A stretch of 64,000 bases of DNA from contig MNCI01006175.1 of NCBI GenBank assembly GCA_015680685.1, positions 150,420 through 214,419 of the forward strand, in the 5' to 3' direction. Source of the DNA: Gnetum montanum (Eukaryota > Streptophyta > Gnetopsida > Gnetales > Gnetaceae). The notes under the pieces were generated by a model. It saw nothing but the letters and a program-made list of their open reading frames with translations, did no database searches and had not been told where the DNA came from. Shown one piece after another: positions 10,139 through 20,699 of the stretch (positions within the stretch are counted from its first letter, which is position 1; each line of letters starts with the position of its first letter). The position numbers and the translations under genes are program-made.

Positions 10139-11032
10139 TGATGAGTAGTGAGTACCCCTACACTCAATCATATGAATTACTAAGCATTCATGCACGATTT
10201 GGTTGAATTTTGTGTATTCTATGTCTTTTGGTACACTAGTCTCTAGGAAGTGAACTTACCCTCATAGTCATTCATTATCTTTCCAATTACACTTGTGATA
10301 TGTAAAGGTATGGTTAAGTGTAATCAAGGTGTATAATTTTTATGTTTTATGTTTTGGATGCTTAGAATAAAGGATGAAAGAAATGAAGTAATTTAATTGC
10401 TAATTTAACTTAACTAACTAACCTAACTAATTCTAACATAAGCATACATTCCCACTTATGGTACAAATCCTGAACACATTTAGCACTACGGGTTATCAAA
10501 CATTAAGCATTATTGGGATTACCAAGCACCAAGCATATGGTCAAAGTAATTTTACTTATGGGCTTAATTACTTGATACTTAATGTAGCTTAGTTTAGCCT
10601 AATTAATTATTTAATTACTTAAAGCATTAAAGGAAAACGCATAGGACATTAAATGCATAAATACATAATTAATCTATTTCCAAGTGTTGCAAGGTTTATC
10701 AAAAAGCTCATCTTTATTACCACACACACTACTATGCTTAGGTACAACAGTGCTTGAATAAAGATTCGCATAGTCTTAACTCCTACTGCGGGCACTTAGA
10801 AAAATATTCTAACTTCCAAATGACAAAACTGCAAGAGCTTCACTACAACTATGATAAGACATGTCATAAACATGGTGGGTGAGCCTGTATTTATAGGTAA
10901 AAATAGATACTAAGTTGATAGGAAAATTTCAACACATCAAAATTGTGTGTCCATAGGGTGTAGTCGACGAGGCTTAGTTGTTAGGGCCTAGTCGATGGGG
11001 CCTAGTCGACACAACCAATCTATGATTCATCA
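10139..11032 (-). mobile_element. 5' LTR of E2
   Basis: 894 bp, ending TGATGAG (plus reading, 10139) and TCATCA (11032), which are inverted ends. TATAAATA lies on the minus strand at 10895-10888. U3 (10950-11015) holds tandem CGACTAGGCCC-type units. The LTR is flanked by a primer site on the left, which proves it is the 5' LTR of a minus-strand element. Homologous LTRs are at 701-1196, 40683-41466, 41467-42174 and 53919-54827. Confidence 0.85.
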
Positions 11033-12654
11033 ACCCACTTTTAGCAATTTGGTTATTCTTTTCATGAGAGTCATCTATCATAGCTCAATTGGGTTATCTT
11101 TTGTGTTTCCCTTAATATTAAGAAATCTGAATTTTTAAAAGCAATTTGAAAAAATTGGTAGATAGTTCCTCATTTTCTTAAGTGGTGTTCTCGAAGGATA
11201 AATTCATATTTGCTTCATTCTCATTTTCTTTGATGGCCTTTCTCTATGACTTGTACATTTCAAGAATTTAATTATCCTTCAATGAACATGTGATAAATCT
11301 ACCTCTTCAAAGTTGGAAAGATCTCATTCATGAAGTTGATGCAATGAAAATAAATAATATTATCAAATAGGTTTCTTTATTACAAAACTATAAATATCTT
11401 ATGCATGTTGTTCTTTCTCTTATTAGTAAATAAGTTAAGGTACTAATAGCAATTGATGGGATGCTTTAAGATAATTGAATATGGGCATATGTATCTCACT
11501 TATCAAACTTAATTTCTAAATTTGTAAATAAAATTATTCCATCACATCATTTTCTTTATTTGAACTAGAAATGGAATAATACTTGGAGTATTGAGTAATG
11601 AATGACTACTTTTAAAAAAATTTTGAGATTTGACTAGTAGCCAAAAATGAAAATTTTTTTTTAGTCTACCTTAACAATGGTTTTCCTATGGGATTAAGAA
11701 TTTAATATATTGGAATTGAAATTTTTCAATGCCTATTTTATTCTAAAACTAAATTCCTATAGCCTTTATTTTGGAATTATGATAGAGTTAAACCCTTTGC
11801 AGTGCTTTTGTTTGTGCTTTTTTAAGGATAAGCTAGTGTCATCCTCCTTGCTTTAGTATATTTGGACAACCATTAATAACTTGTATGAGGCTTTTAGTGT
11901 TCTTGAAGTTTTTTTTTTCATATGAAGGCATAAAAATGTCCATGTTTTTAAATGTTAGATAGTTTCTCTTTCTACATAGGTTGTTTTATCTTTGCTATAT
12001 TATTCTCTCCTTCACATTCATGTAGAGGATAGAAATGGTGTGACATAAAGAAAACAACTCAAGCTATTACAAAAGATTCAAAATTAGTAATTTTAGAATG
12101 GGTAAGATGAGTGTTCTTTGTTGAATATTTGGGAAGTAGCTCTTCCTTTATGATATTATTTTGTCTCATTTGTGTTATAAAGATGCTAATTGCATTGGCT
12201 TCATGATGTTAGTGTGGTTGTACATCCTTATGTATGATGCTTTAAGTAACTTTCAAGGTGGAATATTTTTTCTTGGATTGTCTTAATCTTCATTATTACT
12301 AGTGTGAAACTAGGTCTACTTTTATTGTTCATTCCTTTAGGTATTTTGGAAAGCTATATTTTCAACCTTTATATATGTACTTCGCCTAACTTCTTTTTAT
12401 TAATTTAAGATTTTAGAGGTTGGGTTTTTTCATCCCTTATTAGAATCATAATAATTTGTTAAACTATGTTGTTTTTTCCTCTTAACTATATATTTATAAT
12501 ATATTTTTATGGTCTATTTGGCTTTGGGTCTCTAAAAAATTGAAAGAGGAAGAGAAATATTATTACATTATTTAGTTACTATCTTCTAGAGGCTTGGTAG
12601 AGGATGGTGCTAACAAATTTAGGCATGTACTAGTAGGTCAAATTAATGAGTAAA
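11033..12654. other. AT-rich spacer, no gene recognised
   Basis: About 1.6 kb between E2 and E3. No frame longer than a few dozen codons, no LTR ends and no pol motifs were recognised. It may be host spacer or very old repeat. Confidence 0.5.
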
Positions 12655-12797
12655 ATATTTTTTTTGAGAGAGAATATTGGATTACATTATCCTTACTTGG
12701 AGCATGCCTCCAAGTTAGCATGCAAGGTGTTGAACTAGGATTCAAACTAGTAGCTCTGAGAAGGATGCAAGCCAACTGGTTGAGCTATAATTCTCAC
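12655..12797 (-). mobile_element. tRNA-derived SINE-like element
   Basis: Minus strand: a box A-like TAGCTCAACCAGTTGG (12787-12772), about 24 bases later a box B-like AGTTTGAATCC (12748-12738), and at the far end a run CAAAAAAAATA (about 12665-12655). This internal RNA polymerase III promoter layout with an A-rich tail is what plant SINEs show. The non-tRNA body is about 70 bp. A tRNA pseudogene is the alternative. Confidence 0.55.
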
Positions 12798-12854
12798 TCT
12801 ACAAAGAAAATAAATTATCTTTAGAAGAGAAGTAGAAATTTGATGGATGACTGG

Positions 12855-13767
12855 TGATGAGTGGTGAGGTACCCCTACACTCAACCATATGAAATGAGCA
12901 TCGCACACACGATCCGGTTGAACTCCGCAGACGGACTAGTTGTGGCACCTAGATAGTTATCCTTAGGTCGTAGTTCACTGTCTTCCCACCTGGACTAGTA
13001 TTATATTTGTCATGTATGGTTTAGTCCAGATGAGGTGTATGATGTATTTCCTAATCTATGCTATTGCTGAAGGCAGTGGAAAATAATATTAACTAAACTA
13101 AGCTAGGAGAAAAAGGGTAAGAAAATCTAATCTAGCCTAAGTGCGACGAGCAACTGATTCCTTGATCAACCGTACACATCTTGGACCTTGTGCACGATGA
13201 CCACTGGGACTACCAAGCGTAGATCCTAGGTACGCCATTGGGATTACCAAGCATAGATCCTAGATATGCCACTGGGTTACCAAGTGTAGATCCTAGATAC
13301 ACCACTGGGCTACCAAGTAGTCACACTTAAATGCTCGTAATTAAGTCGTACTCGTTTTGCGTTCTAGGAGTTTAAGGGTGAGAGAGAGAAAATAGTAAAT
13401 AACATTAAATAAATAAACAAATAAATAAATAACAAAGTAACTGCTGCAATGATGAAGTAATCTCAATCTTTATTGCTAGTCATGTGCGTGTCCAAGTACG
13501 GTACACTTGAATAAAGACACCATACAATTACATTCACCACACTGCGGGAAGACACTGGAAAAAATCTAACTTTGGAGGGATCAAACTGCCAAAGCTTTGC
13601 TACTCTAAAACTGGGATCCCAAATAAGGGAGAGCTGCATCTTATTTATAGATATGGTAGTGGACTACGATATCGCGTACACGATATTGTAGGGAAGACGC
13701 GATATCGCAGGGGATGCGATATCACAGTGGACGCGATATCACGACCTATGCAAATCACGTCTCATCA
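12855..13767 (-). mobile_element. 3' LTR of E3
   Basis: 913 bp, plus reading TGATGAGTGG to CTCATCA. Minus TATAAATA at 13649-13642. The palindrome array at 13667-13743 has four GATATC and one GATATT. It is joined to a polypurine tract on its right, so it is the 3' LTR. Confidence 0.88.
13667..13743. repeat. Palindromic GATATC array in the E3 3' LTR
   Basis: Five units of the GCGATATCGC type, with GTAC or AGGGGAT-like spacers, directly upstream (minus sense) of the TATA box. Confidence 0.9.
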
Positions 13768-13803
13768 TACCCCCACGACTGAATAAAAACTCATCCTTGA
13801 GTT
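13768..13803 (-). other. Polypurine tract and preceding hairpin of E3
   Basis: Minus strand: AACTCAAGGATGAGTT (13803-13788), a 5-bp stem with a 6-nt loop, then about 10 nt later TCGTGGGGGTA abutting the LTR start TGATGAG. The same hairpin-plus-tract occurs before the 3' LTRs of E6 and E9. The tract is expected to prime plus-strand DNA synthesis; the role of the hairpin is unknown. Confidence 0.7.
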
Positions 13804-13934
13804 ACAAGGAGAACAAGCTTCATTGAGTACACAGTGGATAGGTATGGGATTATTAACTAGAAAAAGAAATGGACTAATGCTGTAGTGTGGGGAGACAAAA
13901 CACAGAAAAAATGCTCCACTACAAAAAATGGAAC

Positions 13935-15730
13935 TCATGTAGTTCCTAGTGGCAGTGGCTCCTCCATGGATGCTTTCCCCTTGTCACATGCTCCAAGCTT
14001 TGAAGGTTGATGACGCTGAAGAATGGCCTGGAGCTTCTCCTCTTTGGTCCGAGGATCTTGTGCCATCCATGCTATTGTTTCGATCTTTGACGGAGTGGGC
14101 ACCTCCCATGGATAGGGTAGTTGCGGGAACATCTGATTAGCTTTGACATACCATTCCGCGAACAATCGTCGTTCTTCTTCATAGGCTCTAGATTTGTCTT
14201 TGTATTCATGAAGCTCTGTTAGCCATCGAGCCAACGTGGTTGCAACATCTTTCTATCCTTGGTAGCTTTCTTTTACCACCACAAGTTCAGAATTTGCGAC
14301 ATCTAGTTTCTCAGCCAACTTCTTGCACTCTGCAAATTCTGCTTCATATTTGATATGGGTGGAAGCTACCTGTTGCTCGAGCTCTGACCTCAGGTGTCTT
14401 GCTATTAACATGGCCAGGTTGGCATATCTAAGGTTTGCCAACTCCATGTATTCGATCAAGTCTTGGATTTGCAAGTCCCGGTTCTTAATTTTCGCTTAGT
14501 GGGTGAAGGCGTAAGTGTCCAATATGGCCCTCCAATTAGTGTGCTGAGCACTGATGTTGTTGATTTGAGCCTTGACCATATGGATCTCTTTCTCCAAGAT
14601 TTATTTGTACATCTCCACCTAATCACGGAAATGCTCATTCAGCTTCTTGTGTTGTTTAGCCTCATTCTGCCACACGCTGATCTCGATGGCTAATTTTTAG
14701 TGAATAGCGCGTACCTCCTCCATTGAGAGGGTTCGATTTTCTCTGGCTAAATAGCTTACATCTCGGTTGACCCGAATGAACTATTCTCGTAACTGATGAA
14801 AGTGTTCATTGATAACATTCTTTTGTTTCTCCATAGAAGTCAATCGAAGGTTATCTGCAACCAACTGCTTATTCTCTTCTTCTAAGGCCTTGAGTTCCTT
14901 AAGATGCGCATGAGTTTGCGCTTGTGCTATAGAGGCATCCCAAGTGGCCATCTCCTTTTCTTCTGCCACCTTCTTATTTTCTACAATTAGCTTTGTTAAT
15001 TGCTTGATTCTAAAGTTGTCTAGCTGGTCTACAGGAACATTGCACATTCTCTTGCCGCATACGTAGATATTCTTTTCAAACCTTTTGTGGGGAAGAGGTG
15101 ATAGGTTCCAATTTTGAAATAAACCCGCTCTTCCTTTGTAAGCTCACCAAAAGCTTTATCTCTGCCATAAGCCTTCTCTAACCAATCCTTTTGCACATCG
15201 GGGTCTGATCAGGTAGATAACTGAGCAACATGGGGGCCTGAATTCGGAAGGTTTAACACTTCCGATATCGCCTGTGCAGAAAAGTCTACTGTCACACCAC
15301 AAATGTTAATCATGGTGCCTTTCTCTTTATTGTGCCAGAATAGGTATGTTTCACCTAAGTACTAGGCACCGCACTCAGAGAGGACAGGGCATAAGGGAGA
15401 CCCTTTAAGGTGATCCCTAACAGCCTTAAGAGCAAACTCTACAAAAGGTTCAAAGTTAAGCTCCATGATCACCGCAGCAATTGTGGACTTCGTATGGATA
15501 TCCTGAACACATTCCGGGGGCAACGTGAGTTGTTGTCCTGGTTTAGGTGTAGCAGCAGCTCCTCTTTCTACCTGCCTAGACCATCTTGTAGGAGGTTCTT
15601 CTTGATGGATGCTGAATGATTGCACCTCCTGTTCTGCATGTTGTCTGGCAGGAACTTGTTTTCCATCTCTTCGAGGTTGTTTCGCTTCACCTTGAACAGG
15701 ACCCTCTCGTTGCGTACATTTCGGGGCCAT
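13935..15730 (-). pseudogene. 3' ORF of E3: unknown N-terminal domain plus long coiled coil
   Basis: The ATG at 15730 follows TGTGATTGCAG, a good 3' splice-site look-alike. The N-terminal part (to about 15362) is basic and Gln/Pro-rich, then ELNFEPFVEFALKAVRDHL. The middle part (15313-15060) reads VTVDFSAQAISEVLNLP, later WLEKAYGRDKAFGELT and YFKIGTYHLFP. This resembles the plant mobile-element domains that contain a DFS-x-x-I-x-x-x-LxLP motif; that is inference from motif shape only. The remainder (15047-13935) is Lys/Glu/Leu heptad coiled coil in nearly one frame (LKALEEENKQLVADNLRL; LEQQVASTHIKYEAEFAEC), ending with a Pro-rich tail. One frameshift near 15057 and a few stops interrupt about 600 codons. 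It has the position of Athila env-like ORFs, but no membrane segment or signal peptide is visible. Function unknown. Confidence 0.65.
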
Positions 15731-16013
15731 CTGCAATCACACGGGCAAACGTTAGTAAGGTTGTTTTAAAATTCAAGTTATACCTTACTACATGCCTTTA
15801 ATTGAAGATCTTATGTTGTCATGTGATTGTGCCCAAAAATTATAATAATGGGTCCTATGACTTAGGTGGATTTCATTTTAATCTCCCGGTGTACCTAAGG
15901 TCATATGATTTTTGGCACAATTTTTCTAAGTGTTAGTGTTAATTACCCTAATTGATGTCCTTTGGATGATGATAAATTTCAAAAAATTTAGGCACTTTTT
16001 GGCAAGTGTCACT

Positions 16014-16024
16014 CCCCCATGACT
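16014..16024 (-). other. Internal AGTCATGGGGG motif (second polypurine-like tract) in E3
   Basis: Minus strand TTTAGTCATGGGGG, the same word as the terminal tract of E6 (TTTAGTCATGGGGGTA). It lies between the internal TATA box and the 3' ORF. An equivalent internal copy is at 33494-33504 in E6. Confidence 0.55.
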
Positions 16025-16196
16025 AAACTGAACACTCCGGGTTCAAGTAGGTTCAAACAAAATTAAAATCAGAGCACCAGTGCGCGAGATATGAGTGAAA
16101 AAGCGAGGGTCACGAGTGCAAGTCGTAGAGAAAAAATTTGAAAAATTCCCCTCGCGTAAATGGAAAAATGATGCTAAGTGTTGTGGTGGGGGTTCC

Positions 16197-16204
16197 TATT
16201 TATA
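16197..16204 (-). promoter_or_regulatory. Internal TATA box of E3
   Basis: Minus TATAAATA in CTTATAAATAGG, immediately downstream of a GATATC array (16215-16286). It lies about 470 bp upstream of the 3' ORF start. The order array then TATA box is that of the LTR U3, but the flanking sequence on either side does not match the LTR. Promoter use is inferred. Confidence 0.55.
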
Positions 16205-16214
16205 AGTAAATAGG

Positions 16215-16286
16215 ATGCGATATCACGTACGGTACATCGCGTACACGATATCATGTGGGACGCAATATCGCGTATGCGATATCTCG
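16215..16286. repeat. Internal palindromic GATATC array of E3
   Basis: Units GATATCACG, CACGATATCATG, CAATATCGCG and GCGATATCTCG with GTAC spacers, four cores in about 70 bp. It is the same motif family as the E3 LTR arrays but located inside the element. Confidence 0.85.
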
Positions 16287-16605
16287 TCCCCAGTGATGTG
16301 GGACACATGACAAATACTAAATTTTTAAGGATTTTCTTGAAATTAATGGTGTAAAATGAGGACATGGTCAAGTATGAAGATATCCTAGGGTAATTTCATT
16401 AATTCGAGAGGCACTCGTAATGATAATGATGTGAATTTAGCAATTAAAAATTTGGCAGTTATGAGGAAAATGGAATGTAATGGTACATTGGAACGTTAAA
16501 ATTTTGAGGGATAATAAAAGGGAAAGAAAATGATGAAAAATTAAGCTGAGGGTAAGAAATTGTGTGTTTGAACTAGAGAATTAGTGAAGATTACGAAAAA
16601 TTACA

Positions 16606-16680
16606 CAAGTGGATCCTCCCCAAAGTAGGTTTCAACCTATTATGCTCTTGTGTAACCACACTTAAAGTGTCCATGGGCAC
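16606..16680 (-). other. Conserved non-coding block with hairpin and purine tract (E3 copy)
   Basis: Minus strand: GCCCATGGACACTTT, spacer, hairpin TAGGT-TGAA-ACCTA (16639-16626), then CTTTGGGGAGGATCCACTTG. The stem is 5 bp and differs completely from the E6 stem, yet pairs. Confidence 0.7.
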
Positions 16681-16722
16681 TAGAAGGGTTAAATGTAATC
16701 CGCACTAACTCCACAAAACACA

Positions 16723-17700
16723 NNNNNNNNNNNNNNNNNNNNNNNNNNNNNNNNNNNNNNNNNNNNNNNNNNNNNNNNNNNNNNNNNNNNNNNNNNNNNN
16801 NNNNNNNNNNNNNNNNNNNNNNNNNNNNNNNNNNNNNNNNNNNNNNNNNNNNNNNNNNNNNNNNNNNNNNNNNNNNNNNNNNNNNNNNNNNNNNNNNNNN
16901 NNNNNNNNNNNNNNNNNNNNNNNNNNNNNNNNNNNNNNNNNNNNNNNNNNNNNNNNNNNNNNNNNNNNNNNNNNNNNNNNNNNNNNNNNNNNNNNNNNNN
17001 NNNNNNNNNNNNNNNNNNNNNNNNNNNNNNNNNNNNNNNNNNNNNNNNNNNNNNNNNNNNNNNNNNNNNNNNNNNNNNNNNNNNNNNNNNNNNNNNNNNN
17101 NNNNNNNNNNNNNNNNNNNNNNNNNNNNNNNNNNNNNNNNNNNNNNNNNNNNNNNNNNNNNNNNNNNNNNNNNNNNNNNNNNNNNNNNNNNNNNNNNNNN
17201 NNNNNNNNNNNNNNNNNNNNNNNNNNNNNNNNNNNNNNNNNNNNNNNNNNNNNNNNNNNNNNNNNNNNNNNNNNNNNNNNNNNNNNNNNNNNNNNNNNNN
17301 NNNNNNNNNNNNNNNNNNNNNNNNNNNNNNNNNNNNNNNNNNNNNNNNNNNNNNNNNNNNNNNNNNNNNNNNNNNNNNNNNNNNNNNNNNNNNNNNNNNN
17401 NNNNNNNNNNNNNNNNNNNNNNNNNNNNNNNNNNNNNNNNNNNNNNNNNNNNNNNNNNNNNNNNNNNNNNNNNNNNNNNNNNNNNNNNNNNNNNNNNNNN
17501 NNNNNNNNNNNNNNNNNNNNNNNNNNNNNNNNNNNNNNNNNNNNNNNNNNNNNNNNNNNNNNNNNNNNNNNNNNNNNNNNNNNNNNNNNNNNNNNNNNNN
17601 NNNNNNNNNNNNNNNNNNNNNNNNNNNNNNNNNNNNNNNNNNNNNNNNNNNNNNNNNNNNNNNNNNNNNNNNNNNNNNNNNNNNNNNNNNNNNNNNNNNN
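16723..17700. other. Assembly gap, 978 N
   Basis: Run of N inside E3. The gap falls exactly where protease, RT, RNase H and integrase would be expected. The reading frames that span it are meaningless. Confidence 0.99.
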
Positions 17701-19442
17701 CCTCCCATGGTTGTGTTCATTAGGCCATATAGTTGTTGGAGTGTAAGTTGGTGGCCATGATGAAGTTACATGAGGCATTGGGTTTGAAGATAAGGGTGCA
17801 CCATAGGGTTGGACTTGTGTTGGGTTGGAAGATGCATTGGCCTCAAAATTTTGGTGTCCCTTCCTATGGTCGTGTTTAAAGAAAGGACGCCTTTGATGTT
17901 GAGGATGCTTTTCACTGCTATTAATAGCAGTAGCACAAGTGTTGTTCGTGGGTTATTGCTGTCGCACAAACACCTTAGGAACAGTTGGTGGCATTGTGGA
18001 AGGAGGGAAAGGATGAGAATATTAAAAGTTAGGAGGAATATAAGGTCCATAAGGTGGTGGTTGTGTTGGAGGTATGGGCTGATAGTATTGTGGAGAATAG
18101 TATTGTGGTGAGATAGAGTATGTTGGCCCAGTTGAAGAAACAGGGTGTTGAATGTGATAAGCATTCAAGTTCAGAAAATATGAAGGGTGCCTCTAGTCTA
18201 AGGGTGGATTCCCCCACGACTGGGATTGTTGCCACTGTGATTGAACACAGTAACTCTGTACGAACTCTGGATGTAACGTGTTTCCCCAATGCTCATGTAG
18301 ATGTAACAAGATTGGGCATTGGCCTTTGGGGTGATCGTACAAGCATCTGTTGCATTCATACATATGATTAGCAATTGAGCACTTATTCCCTTTATTTTTT
18401 ACTTCAACTTTCTAATGTTTTGTCCTGCTTCTTGGGTTGTCAAAACTCTATCTCCAATGATGTTGATATATTCTCCACACTTTTGATTCATCCATTCCAA
18501 CATCTTATTGATCTTTGCCTCGGCTTCTTCTAACGATTGTTGTATTGGCAAAGATGATGTTTCCACCTTGAGAATTGTTGATTTCTCCTTGTTATGATCA
18601 GGGGCCTTTGTTAAGTTGTGATTTTGGTCCCGTTGATGTTTTTCAACACTCTCCCATGTAGCTAATTCTCCTTATTCTCTTGCTACCCTTTGAATAAGCT
18701 CTTGAATTTGATGGGTTCGTAGGTTGTATAATTGACCTCGGGCATACATTCCTAAGGTCTCTCTTATTTCATTACGTAGCCCATCAATGATATGGTACAT
18801 TAGCCTTTGCTTAGAAAACCCATGGCCTGGATAGTTGTTTAATAGTGCATAATATCTTTCTAAGGCCATGTCCAAGGGTTCATGTTTAGCTTGTTTCCAT
18901 CCTTGGATTTGTTTCCTCAAGGCTGACACTCTTGCGTAGGTTTGATATTTTTCGTTAAAGACTTCTACCATTGTTGACTAGTGTTGTATCGAACTTGGTC
19001 TTAATGATCTATACCATCCTTTAGCTTGGTCAATGAGTGTCATAGGAAAGAGCTTAAGTTTTTGCCAACTATTATCAATGTTATTCCATGTGCAGGCATC
19101 ATAGAAGGCTAGTAAATGTTGATGCGGATCTAAGTCATAGCCTCCTAAAAATTTTGAAAAGTTATTTAAATCGAGTCTGGGTAGTCGGCTCTTTTTATGA
19201 TGCCTACGTGAGATTCAAACATCCTCTTGTATTTGCATTAAGCTTGTAGTGGCCAGTGGGGGTTCATTGTCATTAGGTAAGTTATGTCTCATTGTGTTGG
19301 GATGACGTTGTTTTTGTTCGTGTTTATAAGAAACTCCCACTTCAGGTTTTATACTCCAATCTTCATCGTCATATAGCTCATTAGTTCTCCAATGAACTTC
19401 CTCACTAAGTGCGATGTTATTATCATCTTGTAGGAGAGGCAT
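17701..19442 (-). pseudogene. gag of E3
   Basis: The first open piece (19442-19215) starts MPLLQDDNNIALSEE. A second region (near 19160-18960) continues with stops. The open piece 18971-18672 is the capsid-like part: VEVFNEKYQTYARVSALRK, QGWKQAKHEPLDMALERYY, DGLRNEIRETLGMYARGQ. A zinc-knuckle-like CNRCLYDHPKGQC follows near 18360 (spacing C-x2-C-x3-H-x4-C). Then comes a Pro/Gln/Tyr-rich tail (PYGPYIPPN, 18290-17701) running into the N gap. Similar to gag of E6 and E2. A few stops break the frame. The role would be particle assembly and RNA packaging. Confidence 0.75.
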
Positions 19443-19554
19443 TGTTGTATGTGAATTTATGTGACTTTTTATAATTACTTCCTTTTAAGAGATATATCGT
19501 TAAGTCCTTTACAGTGACCTTGTGTGTTATAACTAATCTAGATAACTAGCACCA

Positions 19555-19572
19555 TCCCTGGCAATGGCGCCA
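19555..19572 (-). other. Primer-binding site of E3
   Basis: Minus strand TGGCGCCATTGCCAGGGA directly after the LTR end CTCATCA plus one T. It is close to the tRNA-Asp-complementary site TGGCGCCGTTGCCGGGGA of Athila/Tat elements. Confidence 0.85.
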
Positions 19573-19573
19573 A

Positions 19574-20450
19574 TGATGAGTGGCGAGGTACCCCTACACT
19601 CAACCATACGAAACGAGCATCGCAGGCATGATCCAGTTGAACTCCGCAGACGGACTAGTTGTGGCACCTAGATAGTTATTCTTAGGTCACAGTTTGCTGT
19701 CTTCCCACTTGGACTAGTATTATATTTGTCATGTATGGTTTAGTCCAGATGAGGTGTATGATGTGTTTCCTAATCTATGCTACTCCTGAAGGCAGTGGTA
19801 AATAATATTAACTAAACTAAGCTAGGAGGAAAAGGGTAAGAAAATTTAATCTAGCCTAAGTGCAACAAGAAATTGATTCCTTGATCAACCGTACACATCT
19901 TGGACCTTGTGCATGACTACCATTGGGACTACCAAGTGTAGATCCTAGGCATGCCACTGGGCTACCAAATAGTCACACTTAAATGCTTGTAATCAAGTCG
20001 TTCTCGTTTCGTGTTCTAGGAGTTTAAGGGTGAGAGAGAGAAAATAGTAAATAACATTAAATAAATAAAAAAATAAATAAATAACAAAGTGACTGCTGCA
20101 ATGATGAAGTAATCTCGATCTTTATTATCGGTCATGTGCATGTCCAAGTACGGCACACTCGAATAAAGACACTGTATAATTACATTCATCACACTGTGGG
20201 CAGACATGGGAAAAAATCTAACTTTGGAGGGATCAAACTGCCAAAGCTTCGCTACTCTAAAACTGGGATCCCAAACAAGGGAGAGTCACATCTTATTTAT
20301 AGATATGGCAGCGAACTGCGATATCGCATACACGATATCATAGGGATGACCCGATATCACGTACGCGATATTGCGGCAGACGCGATATCGCGGGGGATGT
20401 GATATTGCGGCGGATGCGATATCGCGGCCTATGCGAATCGCGTCTCATCA
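19574..20450 (-). mobile_element. 5' LTR of E3
   Basis: 877 bp, plus reading TGATGAGTGGCG to CTCATCA. TATAAATA at 20301-20294 (minus). A seven-unit palindrome array is at 20318-20427. It is shorter than the 3' LTR in U5 (one 'ccactgggattaccaag' repeat fewer) but longer in the array. Confidence 0.88.
20318..20427. repeat. Palindromic GATATC array in the E3 5' LTR
   Basis: Seven GATATC/GATATT cores in about 110 bp, versus five in the partner LTR. The array has changed length since insertion. Confidence 0.9.
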
Positions 20451-20699
20451 ACTAAAAAACTCTTTTTTACATTATATCCACAATTTATTTTGTACTAAAA
20501 GGTTGACTTCCCTAGAGTATTATGACTAAATAATAAAGGGTAATTACTTGGAATCCTGATGTTTATCTTTCCTAAGGCAAGGTCTTGGAAGGATTGGTGG
20601 ATGGGTAAAAGCCTAACCTTCTTTTTAGTGATTTCTCCAAGCTTGAACCTAAGTCTTACAACCAAATGAAAGTTGAAATTATAGGATTATGTCCTTCTA

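Larger units (their letters stand above)
701..11032 (-). mobile_element. E2: Athila-like Ty3/gypsy LTR retrotransposon, decayed, near full length
   Basis: Minus-strand order is 5' LTR (10139-11032), primer site, gag, protease, RT, RNase H, integrase, long non-coding region, 3' ORF remnant, and 3' LTR (701-1196, its left part displaced by the E1 insertion). Lineage call: RT with FMDDFSTYG, RNase H tail with QEFDLTMVDRKKTKN and NHLSQL, a tRNA-Asp-type primer site, and an extra ORF after pol. These are known features of the Athila lineage. All reading frames are broken by stops, so this is an old copy. The 5' outer flank is ACCCA at 11033-11037. The other end is off the window, so the target duplication cannot be checked. 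Confidence 0.85.
12855..20450 (-). mobile_element. E3: GATATC-family Athila-like element with 3' coiled-coil ORF and an assembly gap
   Basis: LTRs are at 12855-13767 (3') and 19574-20450 (5'), minus orientation. They share structure and most sequence, and both begin TGATGAG and end CTCATCA in plus reading. Primer site TGGCGCCATTGCCAGGGA is at 19572-19555 and the polypurine tract is at 13778-13768. Internal order (minus) is gag, 978 N, non-coding region with conserved block, internal U3-like promoter, and 3' ORF. No RT or integrase is visible, and pol could be in the gap. Flanks are ACTGG (12850-12854) and ACTAA (20451-20455), so the target duplication is at best partly preserved. Confidence 0.85.

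Noticed and set aside
16689-17778. Two long minus-strand frames of 343 and 357 codons
   Set aside because: They are mostly the run of N; only a few real codons lie at each end.
12855-20450. E3 target duplication ACT
   Set aside because: Flanks ACTGG and ACTAA share only three bases, too weak to claim.
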